From Platycnemis pennipes (lineage: Eukaryota; Arthropoda; Insecta; Odonata; Platycnemididae), in contig OW121857.1 in assembly GCA_933228895.1 (NCBI GenBank), forward strand, positions 80,612,623 through 80,676,622: a stretch of 64,000 bases of DNA, read 5' to 3'. The translations under genes were made by a program, and so were the position numbers. A model generated the notes under the pieces. It was given only the letters and a program-made list of their open reading frames with translations. It ran no database searches and had not been told where the DNA came from. Of this stretch, positions 10,690-21,374 are shown piece after piece. Within the stretch, counting starts at the first letter, position 1; every line of letters begins with the position of its first letter.

Positions 10690-13180
10690 TTGCTCGCATA
10701 GTACCCAGCTAATCAAACGGGACAACCAGGAGAGCGGTTAAGACTTGCCGGTTCGTATGTAAAGGAATTCTCCTGAGAGAAAGAAATAGAAACTTAACAT
10801 TACTTGTTTTTGATCGTCATGTCTTCACTATCTCGCGCTCAATTCAGCACGTTTTTTATTTAAGGTAGTATTATGTAGTTTCTATATCAATTGTGATATT
10901 TAACGTGGAGGATAAATCGAAAAAAACCTTGTCAATTTCAATATTTAAGCATTAGGCTTTATGATGCAAAAACTAGTTCGTTTTAAGGACACCCAAACCA
11001 CATGTATTGCCACATTACTCCTGTATGGAAATTCATTTGCATATATTTCGTATTAAATATTAATTCCTATGAAGAGTAGAAATCATCACATACCTATTAA
11101 TGTCATTCGTCCTGACTTTAATCGCCTTTTATGACTCGACGCGGATTTCAAGTAAGCATCCTCTGAATCAAGTTCGAGAAACCAAGAATTTGGTAAGGGT
11201 TATGGAAGATCAAACCGAACACTGACTTAGTGTGCTCTCCCTATCTGGTATCATTTTCAGGGCCCAAATAATGCCCGCTTTCCCCCTCCTGCTTGGTATA
11301 AAACAGTTACCGCAAAATTAAGAAATTTCATCTTGCTTTCCTATCCTTTCAATCGACAAGGTAAAGCCTATATACTGAGAATATGAATGTATTTTCAATT
11401 TTTCTGCTGTTAAGTCAGTTATTCCCCTCAAAATTGTCAAATTCGTTAAGTGGCAGCGGATACCGTTTCATTCACTCGTTAGCTGGCCAGTTTCCCACCA
11501 GAACCGATCGTGTGGGTTTCCGCATTGAGTGAAATATAGTAGCATGGAAAATTTACAATTAGATGCTGGTTTCATAAAAAAAAGTTTCCTGCTCCACACT
11601 AACATTGTTGAGACTTTGCCATTTACGCGTATTTATTTAACAGTCATAGCAATTGCGGACTTCCTCCTCGACTTCGGTCCAACTACATAGTAGCGAATAA
11701 ATTAGCCTGTGATTAAATAAATTAATTTAAAATGGATCATCCGAGTTGTTTTCCTTAGACCGTTGTGTAATTTCCTTAATCTGATACAGGAAATTGAATT
11801 TTTTTAAATCTTGACAGTTTTTGATAATAACTCTTCTGTATCACGTTCGAGTTCTTTAGAAAAGCAATTTTATGCCTTAAAAATTATGCAAATATTGGGG
11901 TTCTTGTTTCTGTGCAAATCGTACTCCAACGATATCTTCATATTAATCTAACCACCTTTTACATTTTTTTGGGAGGGGGAGGGGGGGTGATAGGTTTTAG
12001 TAAATTTAACGAATAGGTGGAACTAAGGAAAAAAAATAGCAAGGAATCAATATTCGAATCATCAATTTCCTGATTGATGTCTTGCTTTTTCTATAAATTT
12101 ATTCAAAGCTTTTTTTTAATGGGAATAGAATGAGGTATAATGTGACACAAACATTTTTTTTCGCGGCTAGACTTCTCTTATATTCCTAAAAGTGTGTGAA
12201 GGGGAATCGTTTAGTGATTATTATTATAATGGTTTTTGAATGTATAATTGCCCTTGGCTGTTTTTCCCACTGATAAAAAATGGTTTAGGGGCTCATGCTT
12301 AATTATTTGACTGCTTATGACGAAGTATTTTACGAATTTAATAGCATGTAGAGTACAGTCAGTTACATCTCCACTTTTCTCGGAATCATTAAAATTATTT
12401 ACTGAATTTCATGGGGTTCTGTGTCAGCGATGTTCGATTTAAAGTTCCTGACTTTCACTTCTCTGGATTTGCGCATTGGTTCATGCATGCATTTCAGCAA
12501 ATATGAAACGTATGAGCCACTTTTGGAAAGCTTCGTTTTAGATAGTAATTTTTTATTGGGTAACGTTATGTATGTAACGTTTATTACACATCCTCACATG
12601 TTACTTCAAGATATTTAGTGATTGCCTGCACGAGTGAAACATTTAACGATGTGAATCCAACGAACCGAACTTTCCGAGGTGAACTACCTCCTGAGCCAAA
12701 ACCACCCACTGGATTTGTTCTTCTCTCTCGTGTCACATCAATTTCCGTGGAAACTAAATATTCTTCTGTCGAAGTGTGTTGCCGGTGGGTTATTGTATAA
12801 TTTATTTGTTCCTTATCTGCTTAAACCCGTTTATTTTAGATCACTATTTATGCTTCAGATTTTAGGAGGCGATATGTTGAATTTACTTAATTGTTTTTAT
12901 ATATTCAAGAATTCGGACGTATCCACGTCAACACAAAAACTGTTCTTTCTCGAAGCAGGTGATTCGCCCGTAGTTATCTCTATCAACACTTTGTGATCGG
13001 TTTATACATAAAATAGGTGACACTAAACAAGACATATTAAGGGGAAAAGAATTTTTACAAGATGTATGCATTGTAATTTGATTATAATAACCCTTATTTT
13101 GCATTAGTAACGTCATTATTAGTAATATAATGTTATAAGTATAACGTTTTTTTCGAATCCATCTCAGTAGCTAAGGTTCC
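10690..13180. other. AT-rich intronic DNA, nothing seen
   Basis: Homopolymer-rich AT DNA with a G run near 11970-11990. Open frames at 12421-12996 have ordinary intronic composition and no recognisable product. Confidence 0.5.
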
Positions 13181-13188
13181 TCTGGAGT

Positions 13189-13487
13189 CAGCGGCGTCGG
13201 AAGTGGGGGGCAGGGGGTGCCAAAGGCCCTCCCCAGAATTTGCCCCGGGCCCTTGAGAAATGAGTAGTCTCCATTAATAAAAATTAAATTTCACTTGTTT
13301 CCAGCTTCCTTTTTCCATTCTTAAATATTCTCACACCTTCATATGCTCTTTTAGCGAAATTCTAGTCTCTACCCCCTCCTATCCGGAAAAAATGCGGGCC
13401 CTTTTCATAGGAGCCGGGCCCTTTTCTTAAAGGCCGGGCCCTTTTCAAGGTTGGCCTCTCCCAGCGAAAATAGTTCCGACGCCCCTG
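13189..13487. mobile_element. hAT-type MITE, 299 bp, with 8-bp TSD
   Basis: The termini CAGCGGCGTCGGAA and TTCCGACGCCCCTG are inverted repeats matching at 13 of 14 positions. The element is flanked by the perfect direct duplication TCTGGAGT (13181-13188 and 13488-13495). An 8-bp duplication and CA(G)...(C)TG ends are hallmarks of the hAT superfamily. The interior has no coding capacity. It is GC-rich near both ends and carries GGGCCCTTTTC three times in succession (about 13396-13446). The clean duplication indicates a complete insertion. Confidence 0.85.
13396..13446 (+). repeat. Tandem GGGCCCTTTTC motif inside the hAT MITE
   Basis: Three copies of GGGCCCTTTTC at roughly 20-base spacing near the right end of the MITE. 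Subterminal repeats of this kind often serve as transposase binding sites in hAT elements; that role is inferred here. Confidence 0.5.
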
Positions 13488-13879
13488 TCTGGAGTTAAGT
13501 CATACATTTTTCCGTAATTTTGCATCGCATCCCGTGCATATTTGTCTGGAATGTTTTTCCTTTTTCTCTCATTCATATGTTATGTACCTATGCACTTAGG
13601 TTGTCAATGAAGAAATATAGTTCATGGTATTTCTGGTTGCGGATATAAAGAAATATGCATTTTAACTGTGAACCTTAATTCAAATTAGGCGTTATTTACT
13701 AATGATTTGGTGTAAGCGCTCTATGATAGCACACTGATTTTTTCAACAACTTTATTTATAGCGAAGTACTGATGCGATCTCATCTTGATAAGTCCCAATC
13801 CTGTACTTACGCTTGAAATTGCAGCATAATAGATAGTTGCACCGTGATAGTTTGCAGAATCAATTTTCACGGAGATGTA

Positions 13880-14140
13880 TTTAGCTTAGAGGATGGGGAT
13901 TTTGTAGTGTCTCTTGTACTGACTTTTCTTCCTGAAGGCCTGGGTTTGAATCTAATGGTTGGTAGACCTTCCAGAGGCATACCGGTCCATACTTGAGTGC
14001 GGTTTGGAGATCACTCCAAGTTCAGTACTCCGTCCGTTGCAAAGTGCGTTAAACTGTGGACTGACTGACTCCTTTCGTTAAAAGAAGCCTATAACAGACG
14101 CTGGGTTTCTTCACTCCCTGTGGTTCCTATTCCTTTTTAA
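13880..14140 (+). mobile_element. SINE (family with long 3' body), copy 1
   Basis: The A-box-like TAGCTTAGAGG (13882-13892) and B box GGTTTGAATCT (13943-13953) are followed by a body of about 180 bases. The body includes CCTGAAGGC just before the B box and a GGGTTTCT...CCTATTCC segment near the end. The same ordered landmarks recur at 25550-25800, which shows that this is a dispersed repeat and not a single tRNA relic. Confidence 0.6.
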
Positions 14141-15020
14141 AATACTCAACCGTCCATAAAAGCGCAAATGATCACAGTTGTTGGTCGCCGCCCTAAATAG
14201 CTAAAATATTCCGGAGCTGTATCATGTTAAACCGCCGGTGTGCCCAGCAACACATGGTTGGGTACGATTGTATCGTGTTCGAAGCTGCCAATAAAAGTTT
14301 TTTTTCGGATCTTTGCAGAACCGTTCTGCTCACCACGAATCTTAAATTTGATTAAGTCACGTCTCCGCAAGACCAGATCCATCCCTGCTGGCTTTGGTGG
14401 GAGATGGGAAATCCGACTCCGACCGCGAGCGACATTAAGGGGGTTCTATACCTCCGCAGAAAACGGCTCTGCAGACCCTTGCGAGATCGAAGATAACGAG
14501 TTTAATATAAGTCGCAAAGCTGATCGGGTTTCACTGATCGTTAGATTAAGGATCAATGTGAGCGGCTATTTGAACAGAATTTTCATTAGCAGTACTCATT
14601 AAAGAGCTTCAGGCACTGAAAATCGTAAAAATAGCCTGATTTCAACTTTTTTTCCTTTGACATTGAAACCGTAATGGAAACATGTGTTCAATTATCCGCT
14701 GGGATTCATCCTTCTCTTCTACTATTATATCAAACTCAAAGACCTTAGGTGCATACTAAAGTTGCTATTTATTATTTTCCGAACCATGTTTTCACTATTT
14801 TACGTGCTAAAAATCTTTCGTTCCGTGGCGCTGCTCTAGTCCCCCCCCACTCCCGCTAACGTCACCCTCCACCTCCTGGCTCCTTATCTCTCTCTCTCTC
14901 TCTCTCTCTCGAACCATTCCAAGGCCACGTCCGAGCCACTTCGCCTCCCTCCGGCCCCTTGTCGAAAGCCAGAGCTCTCAGACCGAGCGAGCTCAGCAAG
15001 GATATTTTTTTCATTAGCAG
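14140..15020. other. Intronic DNA, no gene seen
   Basis: No conserved reading frame. The open frame at 14240-14602 has no recognised domain. A cytosine-rich patch and a dinucleotide repeat lie at 14840-14910. Confidence 0.45.
14887..14910 (+). repeat. (TC)12 microsatellite
   Basis: Twelve uninterrupted TC units, within a C-rich patch. Confidence 0.9.
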
Positions 15021-15021
15021 G

Positions 15022-15060
15022 CAGGCACGTAGCCAGAAATTTGCTTCGGGGGGGGGGGGG
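15022..15060 (+). mobile_element. DNA-transposon end fragment with G13 run
   Basis: CAGGCACGTAGCCAGAAATT resembles the CAG-GGCGTAGCCAGGAATT-type terminus of invertebrate hAT MITEs and is followed after CGCTTC-like bases by 13 consecutive Gs (15048-15060). No matching inverted end was found downstream, so this is a truncated copy. Confidence 0.4.
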
Positions 15061-15364
15061 CTAAGTTTAGCACGTTTAGCCTAACTTCAATTCAGCCTTG
15101 CCCGTCGGTACCGACATGAAACAAATGTCTTCCTTCATTTTCAGTGCTCGGTATTTGCTTTCACAGTGCCCATTCCTATCTGTTTTCTCTGGTTAAGCTC
15201 ACTGTTTATCCTGTCATGAAGCAGTTAATTTAACCGGCCCCAGAACAGAAGTTCAAATCATGCATACATATCAGATTACTACAGATACATACACATCAGA
15301 TTGGTAGATTAAATAGTGGGTCGATAAAATAATTATCGGGGAAAATTCTAGCTGAAAAAGAGCA

Positions 15365-15924
15365 CCAGGAGAGAAATAGATTGGGAGAAATAATTTCAGT
15401 CATAGTAGTGAATTGTCGTAGTTTAAGAAATAAAGTAGCCGAATTTCACCACCTCATAAAAAGTACTGATGCTGATATAATCGTACGCACAGAAAGATGG
15501 CTTTCGAAGGACATATCAGATATGAAGTATTCCCTAAGTGTTTTACCGTATACAGAAAGGATAGAGTAAGCAGAAACGAAGGAGTATTATTTATAGCTGT
15601 GAAGGACCCGTATGTTAGTAGAAGAAAACTTATTTCAGAGCGAAGTGTAGTAAGTATTTGGTGTTCCGTTAAAAGTAAAAGTAGTGACGCAAAAAAAGAT
15701 ATATGTAGGTGCATATTACAGGCCACCGGATGCAGACATCAATTCTATAATGGAACTAGAGTCAGAGATAGGAACATTGATTTCTCGGAACAAATACAGA
15801 GGAATAATAGTAGGCGGAGACTTCAATCTCCCTTCGATAGACTGGAATACGTGTAGTTTTATAACAGGAGGTAAGGATAAGTAACTCTGCGAATCACTGT
15901 TGAACATCTTTACGTCACATTTTT
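15365..15924 (+). mobile_element. LINE-A (CR1/L2-like non-LTR retrotransposon), 5' part: endonuclease
   Basis: Translations show an APE-type endonuclease in order: VNCRSLRNKVAEF, TERWLSKDI, then after a frame change GVLFIAVKDPYVSRRK, and after another YYRPPDADI and VGGDFNLPSIDW (the GDFN motif). The catalytic Asn, Glu and Asp-x-Asn positions are still readable. At least two frameshifts make it a pseudogene. The element stops abruptly near 15924 where the oppositely oriented LINE-B begins, and it resumes near 17135. Confidence 0.85.
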
Positions 15925-17130
15925 TACATCTACTTCTACATAATACTCTGCAAGCCAACATAAAGGTGTGTGGTAAGTGGTGAATTCTCACCAAACATGC
16001 ACTACATATCATGCATAAAAAAAGGAATAGTACTCGTATAGGTACTGTTCAAAACTACGCTATTTAAAAAAAGATAAAAATAGCGAAGCATACATTCAAA
16101 AACATGCCGTTAGTTGGGTTAGCTATAAGTCCTTATACCAACATGCAGGTACCAATGTTATCCATTGCTACACTCGTACTGGATATATTTACCTTTATTC
16201 ATATCCCTCAATGTACGTAGAAAAAAGGGCATTTTGAATCTGTCAGTTTGGCAATCATTTTCTCTAATTTCGTGATTATGGTCCAGTCTACCATAGTAAG
16301 TTGGGGTTCACAAAATATTTTTAATATCATCACTGAAAATATGGTCTTGGAATTTGTTTTAAGAGATTATGTCTAAATTTCAATCTGCTACGATCTTCTT
16401 CAATTCAAGTGCTAAGAGGAGAGCTATTCATTTTCCAAAAAATCATCAAGAGACAATTATTAAATTTTAATTCTAAGTGCCATGTATCACACCAATCTTC
16501 AATTGCTTGTAGGTCATCATTTAAATATTCTTTATCGTTTGGGCATAAAATTCCCCTGTACACTACAGTGTCATCGGCAAATAGACGAAGCTTACTTATG
16601 ACAACCTTATTGATATCATTTATGTACAGGAGGAACAGGAGTGGACCTATCACACTACCTGATGGGACACTCAAAGTGACTTTAATTGCCGGTGAGGTAA
16701 CACCGTCCAAAACAACCCTTTGCACCCGATCATGCAGGAAATCATTTATCCATGATTTAATGTTACTGTCTATGCCATAATATTTTAATTTCAAGATTAG
16801 TTTGCTATGAGACACCTTCTCGAAAGCTTTTTTGAAATCGAGAAATATAGCATCCACTGGAATATAATTTTCGCCAGAAACTAAAATATTGTGAGAAAAG
16901 AGAGCAAGTTGAGTTTCACATGATTTGCTCTTCCGGAACCCATGCTGAACATCGGCCAATAAATTCTGGCTATATAGTTGTCCCATGACTGAACTAATAA
17001 TTATATGTTCCAGGACCTTGCATGAAATGGATGTGAGGGATATAGGTCTGTAGTTAGATGGCTGCTCCCTATCACCACTTTTAAAAATGGGTGTTACATC
17101 GGCTGCTTTTCAGTCCATCGGTACGACGAA
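15925..17130 (-). mobile_element. LINE-B (CR1/L2-like), 5'-truncated copy nested inside LINE-A
   Basis: On the minus strand it starts near 17130 with VPMD-stop-KAADVTPIFKSGDR (the stop replaces the usual Trp) and runs through a reverse transcriptase to about 16405. It ends with an AT-rich 3' UTR whose last bases read as GTAGAAGTAGATGTAAAA-like short repeats near 15925. This is the usual end structure of CR1/L2-type elements. It interrupts LINE-A between its endonuclease GDFN and SDH motifs, so it inserted later. Confidence 0.85.
16405..17116 (-). pseudogene. LINE-B reverse transcriptase domain (long open remnant)
   Basis: This is the best preserved transposon reading frame in the window, with 193 codons open from 16986 to 16405 and further RT sequence upstream to about 17116. 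RT motifs in order are SNYRPISLTSISCKVLEHI, HGFRKSKSCETQLALF, VDAIFLDFKKAFEKVSH (motif A aspartate), a motif B that reads VTLSVPSGSVIGP instead of the usual SGVPQGSVLGP, LLFLLYINDI, LRLFADDTVVYR (FADD catalytic box), and a motif D stretch DLQAIEDWCDTWHLELKFNN. The protein would copy LINE RNA into cDNA at the nicked target. The altered motif B, an upstream stop in place of Trp and a 5' truncation indicate it is dead. Confidence 0.9.
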
Positions 17131-18870
17131 ACTTTAAAACAACTAGTAAAAGAACCGACCAGGGGAGACAATATACTAGACTTATTCGCAACAAATATAC
17201 CCGAATAAGTTCTAAATGTAGCTACAGACAAGAATTAGTGATCATAAAATAGTTCATGCGATATTGAATGTAGGCGTTGAAAAACATTATAAACCAAGGA
17301 GGAGGGTATACTTATTTGGCAAGGCTAATTAACGACGGTATGAAAGAGGAATTAAGGGAATCGTTTAATGTATTTAGCGAACAAAGCAAAGGATTAGATA
17401 TAGAGGATTCGGGGAGAGAAATTCTTGAGGTCACCCGTAAAGCAGTTAATAAATATATACCAAGTAAATTGATAATACAGAGCATAGGTGGTATGACGCG
17501 GAGGTTAGGAAATCACTAAAGCGGCGAAGGGTATGCCACGCTGAGATGAAAAATGAAGGACAGGGTCTATCGGTAGAGGAAAAAAAATGAGTTAGTTCAA
17601 AACTATAAAAAATCGAGAGCATTAGCAAGGAAATCATGTCGGCAAGCGTTATCACATTTCAAGAGCAAGATGTTAGGAGAATATTTAGATAGCAATCCTA
17701 AAGTGTTTTGGTCATATGTGAGAGAGAGAACTTCAGGGAAATAGGTCCACAGTAGGTACACACACTTAAAAGTGATAAAGGAATTAGAGTCACCTGAGGG
17801 TTTGGAAAATGCCAATACTTTAAAAGCCTTCTTCCAAAGCGTATTCAACTCATCGTCACACATCGCAGTGGAACCTCCGCCGAAAACATTCAGTGAGCAA
17901 ATGCCCGAATTAAAAATTTCAGGTCGCGGAATAGAGCAGCAGTTAAAAAACATTAGTAAAAACAAATCACCAGGTCCCGATCAAATTCCTTCCCGGGTAT
18001 ATAAAACATTAGCTTCTGAAATAGCCCCCTATCTAGAAATAATATTCAATAAAACACTAAAGAACCGCACAGTACCTACGCAGGGATTGGAAAGGAGCTA
18101 ACATTACACCTATTTTTGAAAGCGGTGATAGGAAAGAACCTAGTAACTACAGACCCATTTCACTCACGTTAATCTCTTGCAAAGTATTTGAGCACATTGT
18201 AGTCAGTACAATCATGGGGCATTTGGATATCAGGGATTGCTCATAAACAGACAACGTGGGTTCCGGAAAGGTAGATCCTGCGAGACACAATAAGCTTTAT
18301 TTGTACACGATATTTTAGTCAACGGCGAAAACAGTACTGAAGTTCATGCGATAGATTTAAGATTTTAAAAATGCATTCGATAAAGTACCACATCATAAAT
18401 TAATCTTGAAATTAGAGAGTTTTGGTTTAAATAATGACGTTGTGTGTTGGATAAAAGAATTCTTAAGTGGGCGAGAGCAGAGGGTTGTCATAGATGGTAT
18501 CATGTCAGACACAATCAAAGTCACATCGGGAGTTCCCCAGGGTAGCGTAGTTAGTTTTACGCTTAGACTTTTTGCAGACGATACTGTAGTGCGCAGGGGT
18601 ATATCAGAAGAAGACAGGAAGCAAGGATTTAGATATAATTCAAGACATGGAGGAGGAATAATTCTATAGAGCGATCCTATAAAATTAATAACACGAAGGT
18701 CGAATGCGTTGAAACCATAAGGTATTTAGGTGAAACAATCACTAAAGATTTATCGTGGAGAAGACACATCCGGGAAATATGCGGCCGAGCGAAGAGAAAG
18801 CTAGGATTTATAAAAAGAGTACTTGGGAAATGTGACGAGAAGACAAAATAGCGATGTTACTTTTCACTTA
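17131..18870 (+). mobile_element. LINE-A, 3' part: end of endonuclease and reverse transcriptase (decayed)
   Basis: It resumes LINE-A with QLVKEPTRGDNILDLFATN and the endonuclease end ISDHKIVHAILNVG (17228-17275, SDH motif). A linker follows, then RT: NKSPGPDQIPSRVYK (17950-18000), SNYRPISLTLISCKVFEHIV (about 18142-18200), DFKNAFDKVPHHKLILKLE (18360-18417), VTSGVPQGSV and LRLFADDTVV (18519-18590). The thumb and C-terminal part RYLGETITKDLSWRRHI continues to about 18870. Roughly 20 codons that normally sit between GVPQGSV and FADD are missing. Several stops and frameshifts are present. Confidence 0.85.
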
Positions 18871-19500
18871 GCACATGAAATATAAGCAGTTTAATCCGGA
18901 TTATCATGCCCAGTTAAAATCAGAACGATAAAATTTCTTGGAAAAAGTTTCGGATCCCCCTCCGTATCGCCTGGGAAATTCGGGGCCCCAGGCCCTGTTC
19001 TCGAAAGTAAATTGAGAAAAGTTAATTGAGGTAAAATAGTTAAAATGGGGAGCTTGTGTTCAATAAGCTGACAGTAAAACGCAGAATAATGGTCACCTGG
19101 TCCGACCGAGTAACCATTTACCGTGAAATTTAATATTTCCTTTTTAATGCATTAGAATGGATCTACAGTAACTGGATTACTCGTGCAAACTATTGTACTA
19201 TTTAGGATCGGAAAAAATTGCTTCCAACACATATTGGATAAAAGTACAGGGGGTTGACTCCTTCAAGCACCAATCTTGTTTATGTAAGTAATGCTAAATG
19301 GAAGCGTATTTTACGTTTACGTCCGAATTGGAAAAAATCCGAATCTTACGAATATAATCAACATTTTCGTAGAACTGCAGTTTAATTTTTCTCGTATATT
19401 TCAAAAAAATATCGGAGACATTTCATCCCTCTGAAACTGCGGCACTGCGATTCAATAACTTTTGAAAGGCCAATTTACAAACGTAAATTCCTGCTTGACT
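18871..19500. other. Repeat-derived or intronic DNA, unassigned
   Basis: A short stretch near 18955-19010 is rich in CCCC/GGGGCCCC and resembles the GC-rich parts of hAT MITEs, without visible termini. The remainder is AT-rich and may include the upstream part of the transposase relic that follows. Confidence 0.35.
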
Positions 19501-19504
19501 TCAA

Positions 19505-20062
19505 GTGATACCACTGAAGAGACAAAGGAAGGAGACAGCTTATGAGCCTTCTAGAAGAAAAATGTTTGATATAAGACACCGTTTCACTTATCTGTTAGCT
19601 CTGGGAAATAATGCACCATTTAGCTGCAAATACTGCAGTATATGTGCGAAATGCAGAACTATGAAAACACAGGCCAAACAGCATATGTGCTTCAAGAATT
19701 GGAACAAGTCCTCGACGGAAATGGAAGCCGACATAATTGTCGAGGGATTTAAAACAAGAGTAGAGATGCACAATTTGAAGTACCACCGGCTTATAGGCGA
19801 TATAATATGATGTGCTTGTCATGAATCTTATAAATGGGTGTTGTGTAATTAGTTTTATCTTTCTTCACGCAAATACGATAAAATTTCCATTTAATTCGTA
19901 GGGGATGGCGACAGCAGTGCTACCAAGAAATTGGCCGAACTTCTTCCCTACGGCGTTGATCTCCCTGTCATTAAAATAGATTGCACCAATCACTTTCCGC
20001 GATATTGCTGTAAGAGGTGGAGAGAAATAGCTAAGGAAGCAAACTCCACAGAAACAAGATAG
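19505..20062 (+). pseudogene. Remnant of a Mutator-like transposase-domain protein (two pieces)
   Basis: The open piece at 19505-19810 contains a cysteine cluster CKYCSICAKC, then QHMCFKNWNKSSTEMEADII, VEGFKTRVEMHNLKY and HRLIGD. The second piece from 19902 continues in frame as GDGDSSATKKLAELLPYG, then KIDCTNHFPRYCCKRWREI, ending at a stop at 20060-20062. The order (CFKNW, SS-x-MEADIIVEGF, IGDGDSS, NH-x-x-x-x-x-C) matches the Mutator-like transposase domain found in many arthropod and cnidarian repeat proteins. The 105 bases between the pieces (19797-19901) look like an intron with a GC donor and a CGTAG acceptor that restore IGDGDSS exactly. A small insertion is the alternative. Both ends of the protein are missing. 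Confidence 0.7.
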
Positions 20063-20310
20063 ACAATATTAAGGCGATGGACCGAAGGATGCTAAGAAAC
20101 ATGCATGGAATTAAATAATGGACCGTAAATGACACAATATACGAAAAAGCTACAATTGACCCACTAGAAAAAATAATAACAAATCAAAGTACGAAATACT
20201 ACAAAACGATAGAAAACAGTGAAAACACAGCTATGGAATGTGCAGCCTTAAATAAAAACAATCCAATTGACAGTTTCCATAGACCGAATGATATTTTAAT
20301 GAATAATTAA
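20063..20310 (+). mobile_element. LINE C-terminal fragment, unrelated copy
   Basis: One frame reads AMDRRMLRNMHGIK, a stop, WTVNDTIYEKATIDPLEKII and TNQSTKYYKTIENSENTAME, ending in HRPNDIL. This is the look of the region after the reverse transcriptase in jockey/CR1-type elements (R-x-LR...G...W...I...L...). It abuts the transposase relic with no gap. The clade is uncertain. Confidence 0.5.
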
Positions 20311-20329
20311 AGATCCTAGTCGGTTCCGG

Positions 20330-20980
20330 GATTAAAATGACACATATAATAAGCCAGTTTTTGGCATACTATGAAATAAAGTCACCCTAGGGTGACGAGC
20401 CATCAGTCAGGAAGTTTTATTTCATTGAATTACTGATGCTCAATTTTCTTTTTTAAGATTCTCTCTTTGGACTTTTCATCTATCGAATAAATATAATTTA
20501 CCGTAGTCCATAAAAAGTTTTGCTCCAGTTCACACTTACAATGACGTTGTGTTTTAGTTTTTTCTCGATCCCATTTAATTTCTGGACAAACTTTAGACGG
20601 AGTTACACTCGTATTTGAAAAATCTTGCAATAAAGAAATTAGGTTTTAGAGAAGCATTTTACTTCTGTACTGAAAATAAATAGCCCCGAATATTTTACCT
20701 GGTAGCGAGAGTGGACTAAATCAAATCCCACTTATAGACAAGTTACGTTCGTGTTAGGTGAGTAGCAAAGATAAGCGGATAGCTAAGATGAGGAAGACGA
20801 ATGAATCACTCGTAAACAAAGATTCCCTCGGCCTTCGTCCAAGGGGTCGAGTGACGACGTGTGACGCAATAGGCGATAAGGAACATTTGGACCGGTGGTC
20901 ACTCATTGGTGACTGAATAAATAAGCCACTCCCCAAACACCCCTCAAAGATGACCCCCTCCTCCCAGTAAAGTTACCCAT
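20330..20980. other. AT-rich intronic DNA, small palindrome
   Basis: No gene seen. GTCACCCTAGGGTGAC at 20381-20396 is a perfect 16-base palindrome, too short and isolated to assign. Confidence 0.4.
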
Positions 20981-20984
20981 CCCA

Positions 20985-21370
20985 CTGAAACTGAAGCGGC
21001 GGCTCTCGGAACTAACCCCCGTGGCGGTTACTCAAGAGGTATTGGTTTGGTATAGAACAGCCTTAACAAGACGGTCGCCATGCGCTTCGCTGCGTTCTTC
21101 TTTTTTTCCCGTGCCGCGGGTTTCGAGAAGGGGAGAAGGCGGTTTGCGGGGACGAGCCGAGTATGGCGCGTGCCGCAGAGTGTAAGAGAAGTGTGGGATT
21201 CTCCCGCGGCGCTAGCTGCGCTCTGTCGCGCGGGATTCCAATTGCGTACTCTCTGGGTGTTAAAAGGGATTGATGGTAGAAGGGGAGAGTGGGCGAGATT
21301 GTTGAAGGGGTTGTGGGTTCTCTCGGAGGAGAATACCAAGTGCCGTGATGCTCCTCCCACGAAAAAGATG
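20985..21370. other. GC-rich island
   Basis: A CpG-rich patch with overlapping frames open on both strands (about 110-117 codons). Composition explains the frames; no domain recognised. Confidence 0.35.
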
Positions 21371-21374
21371 AATG

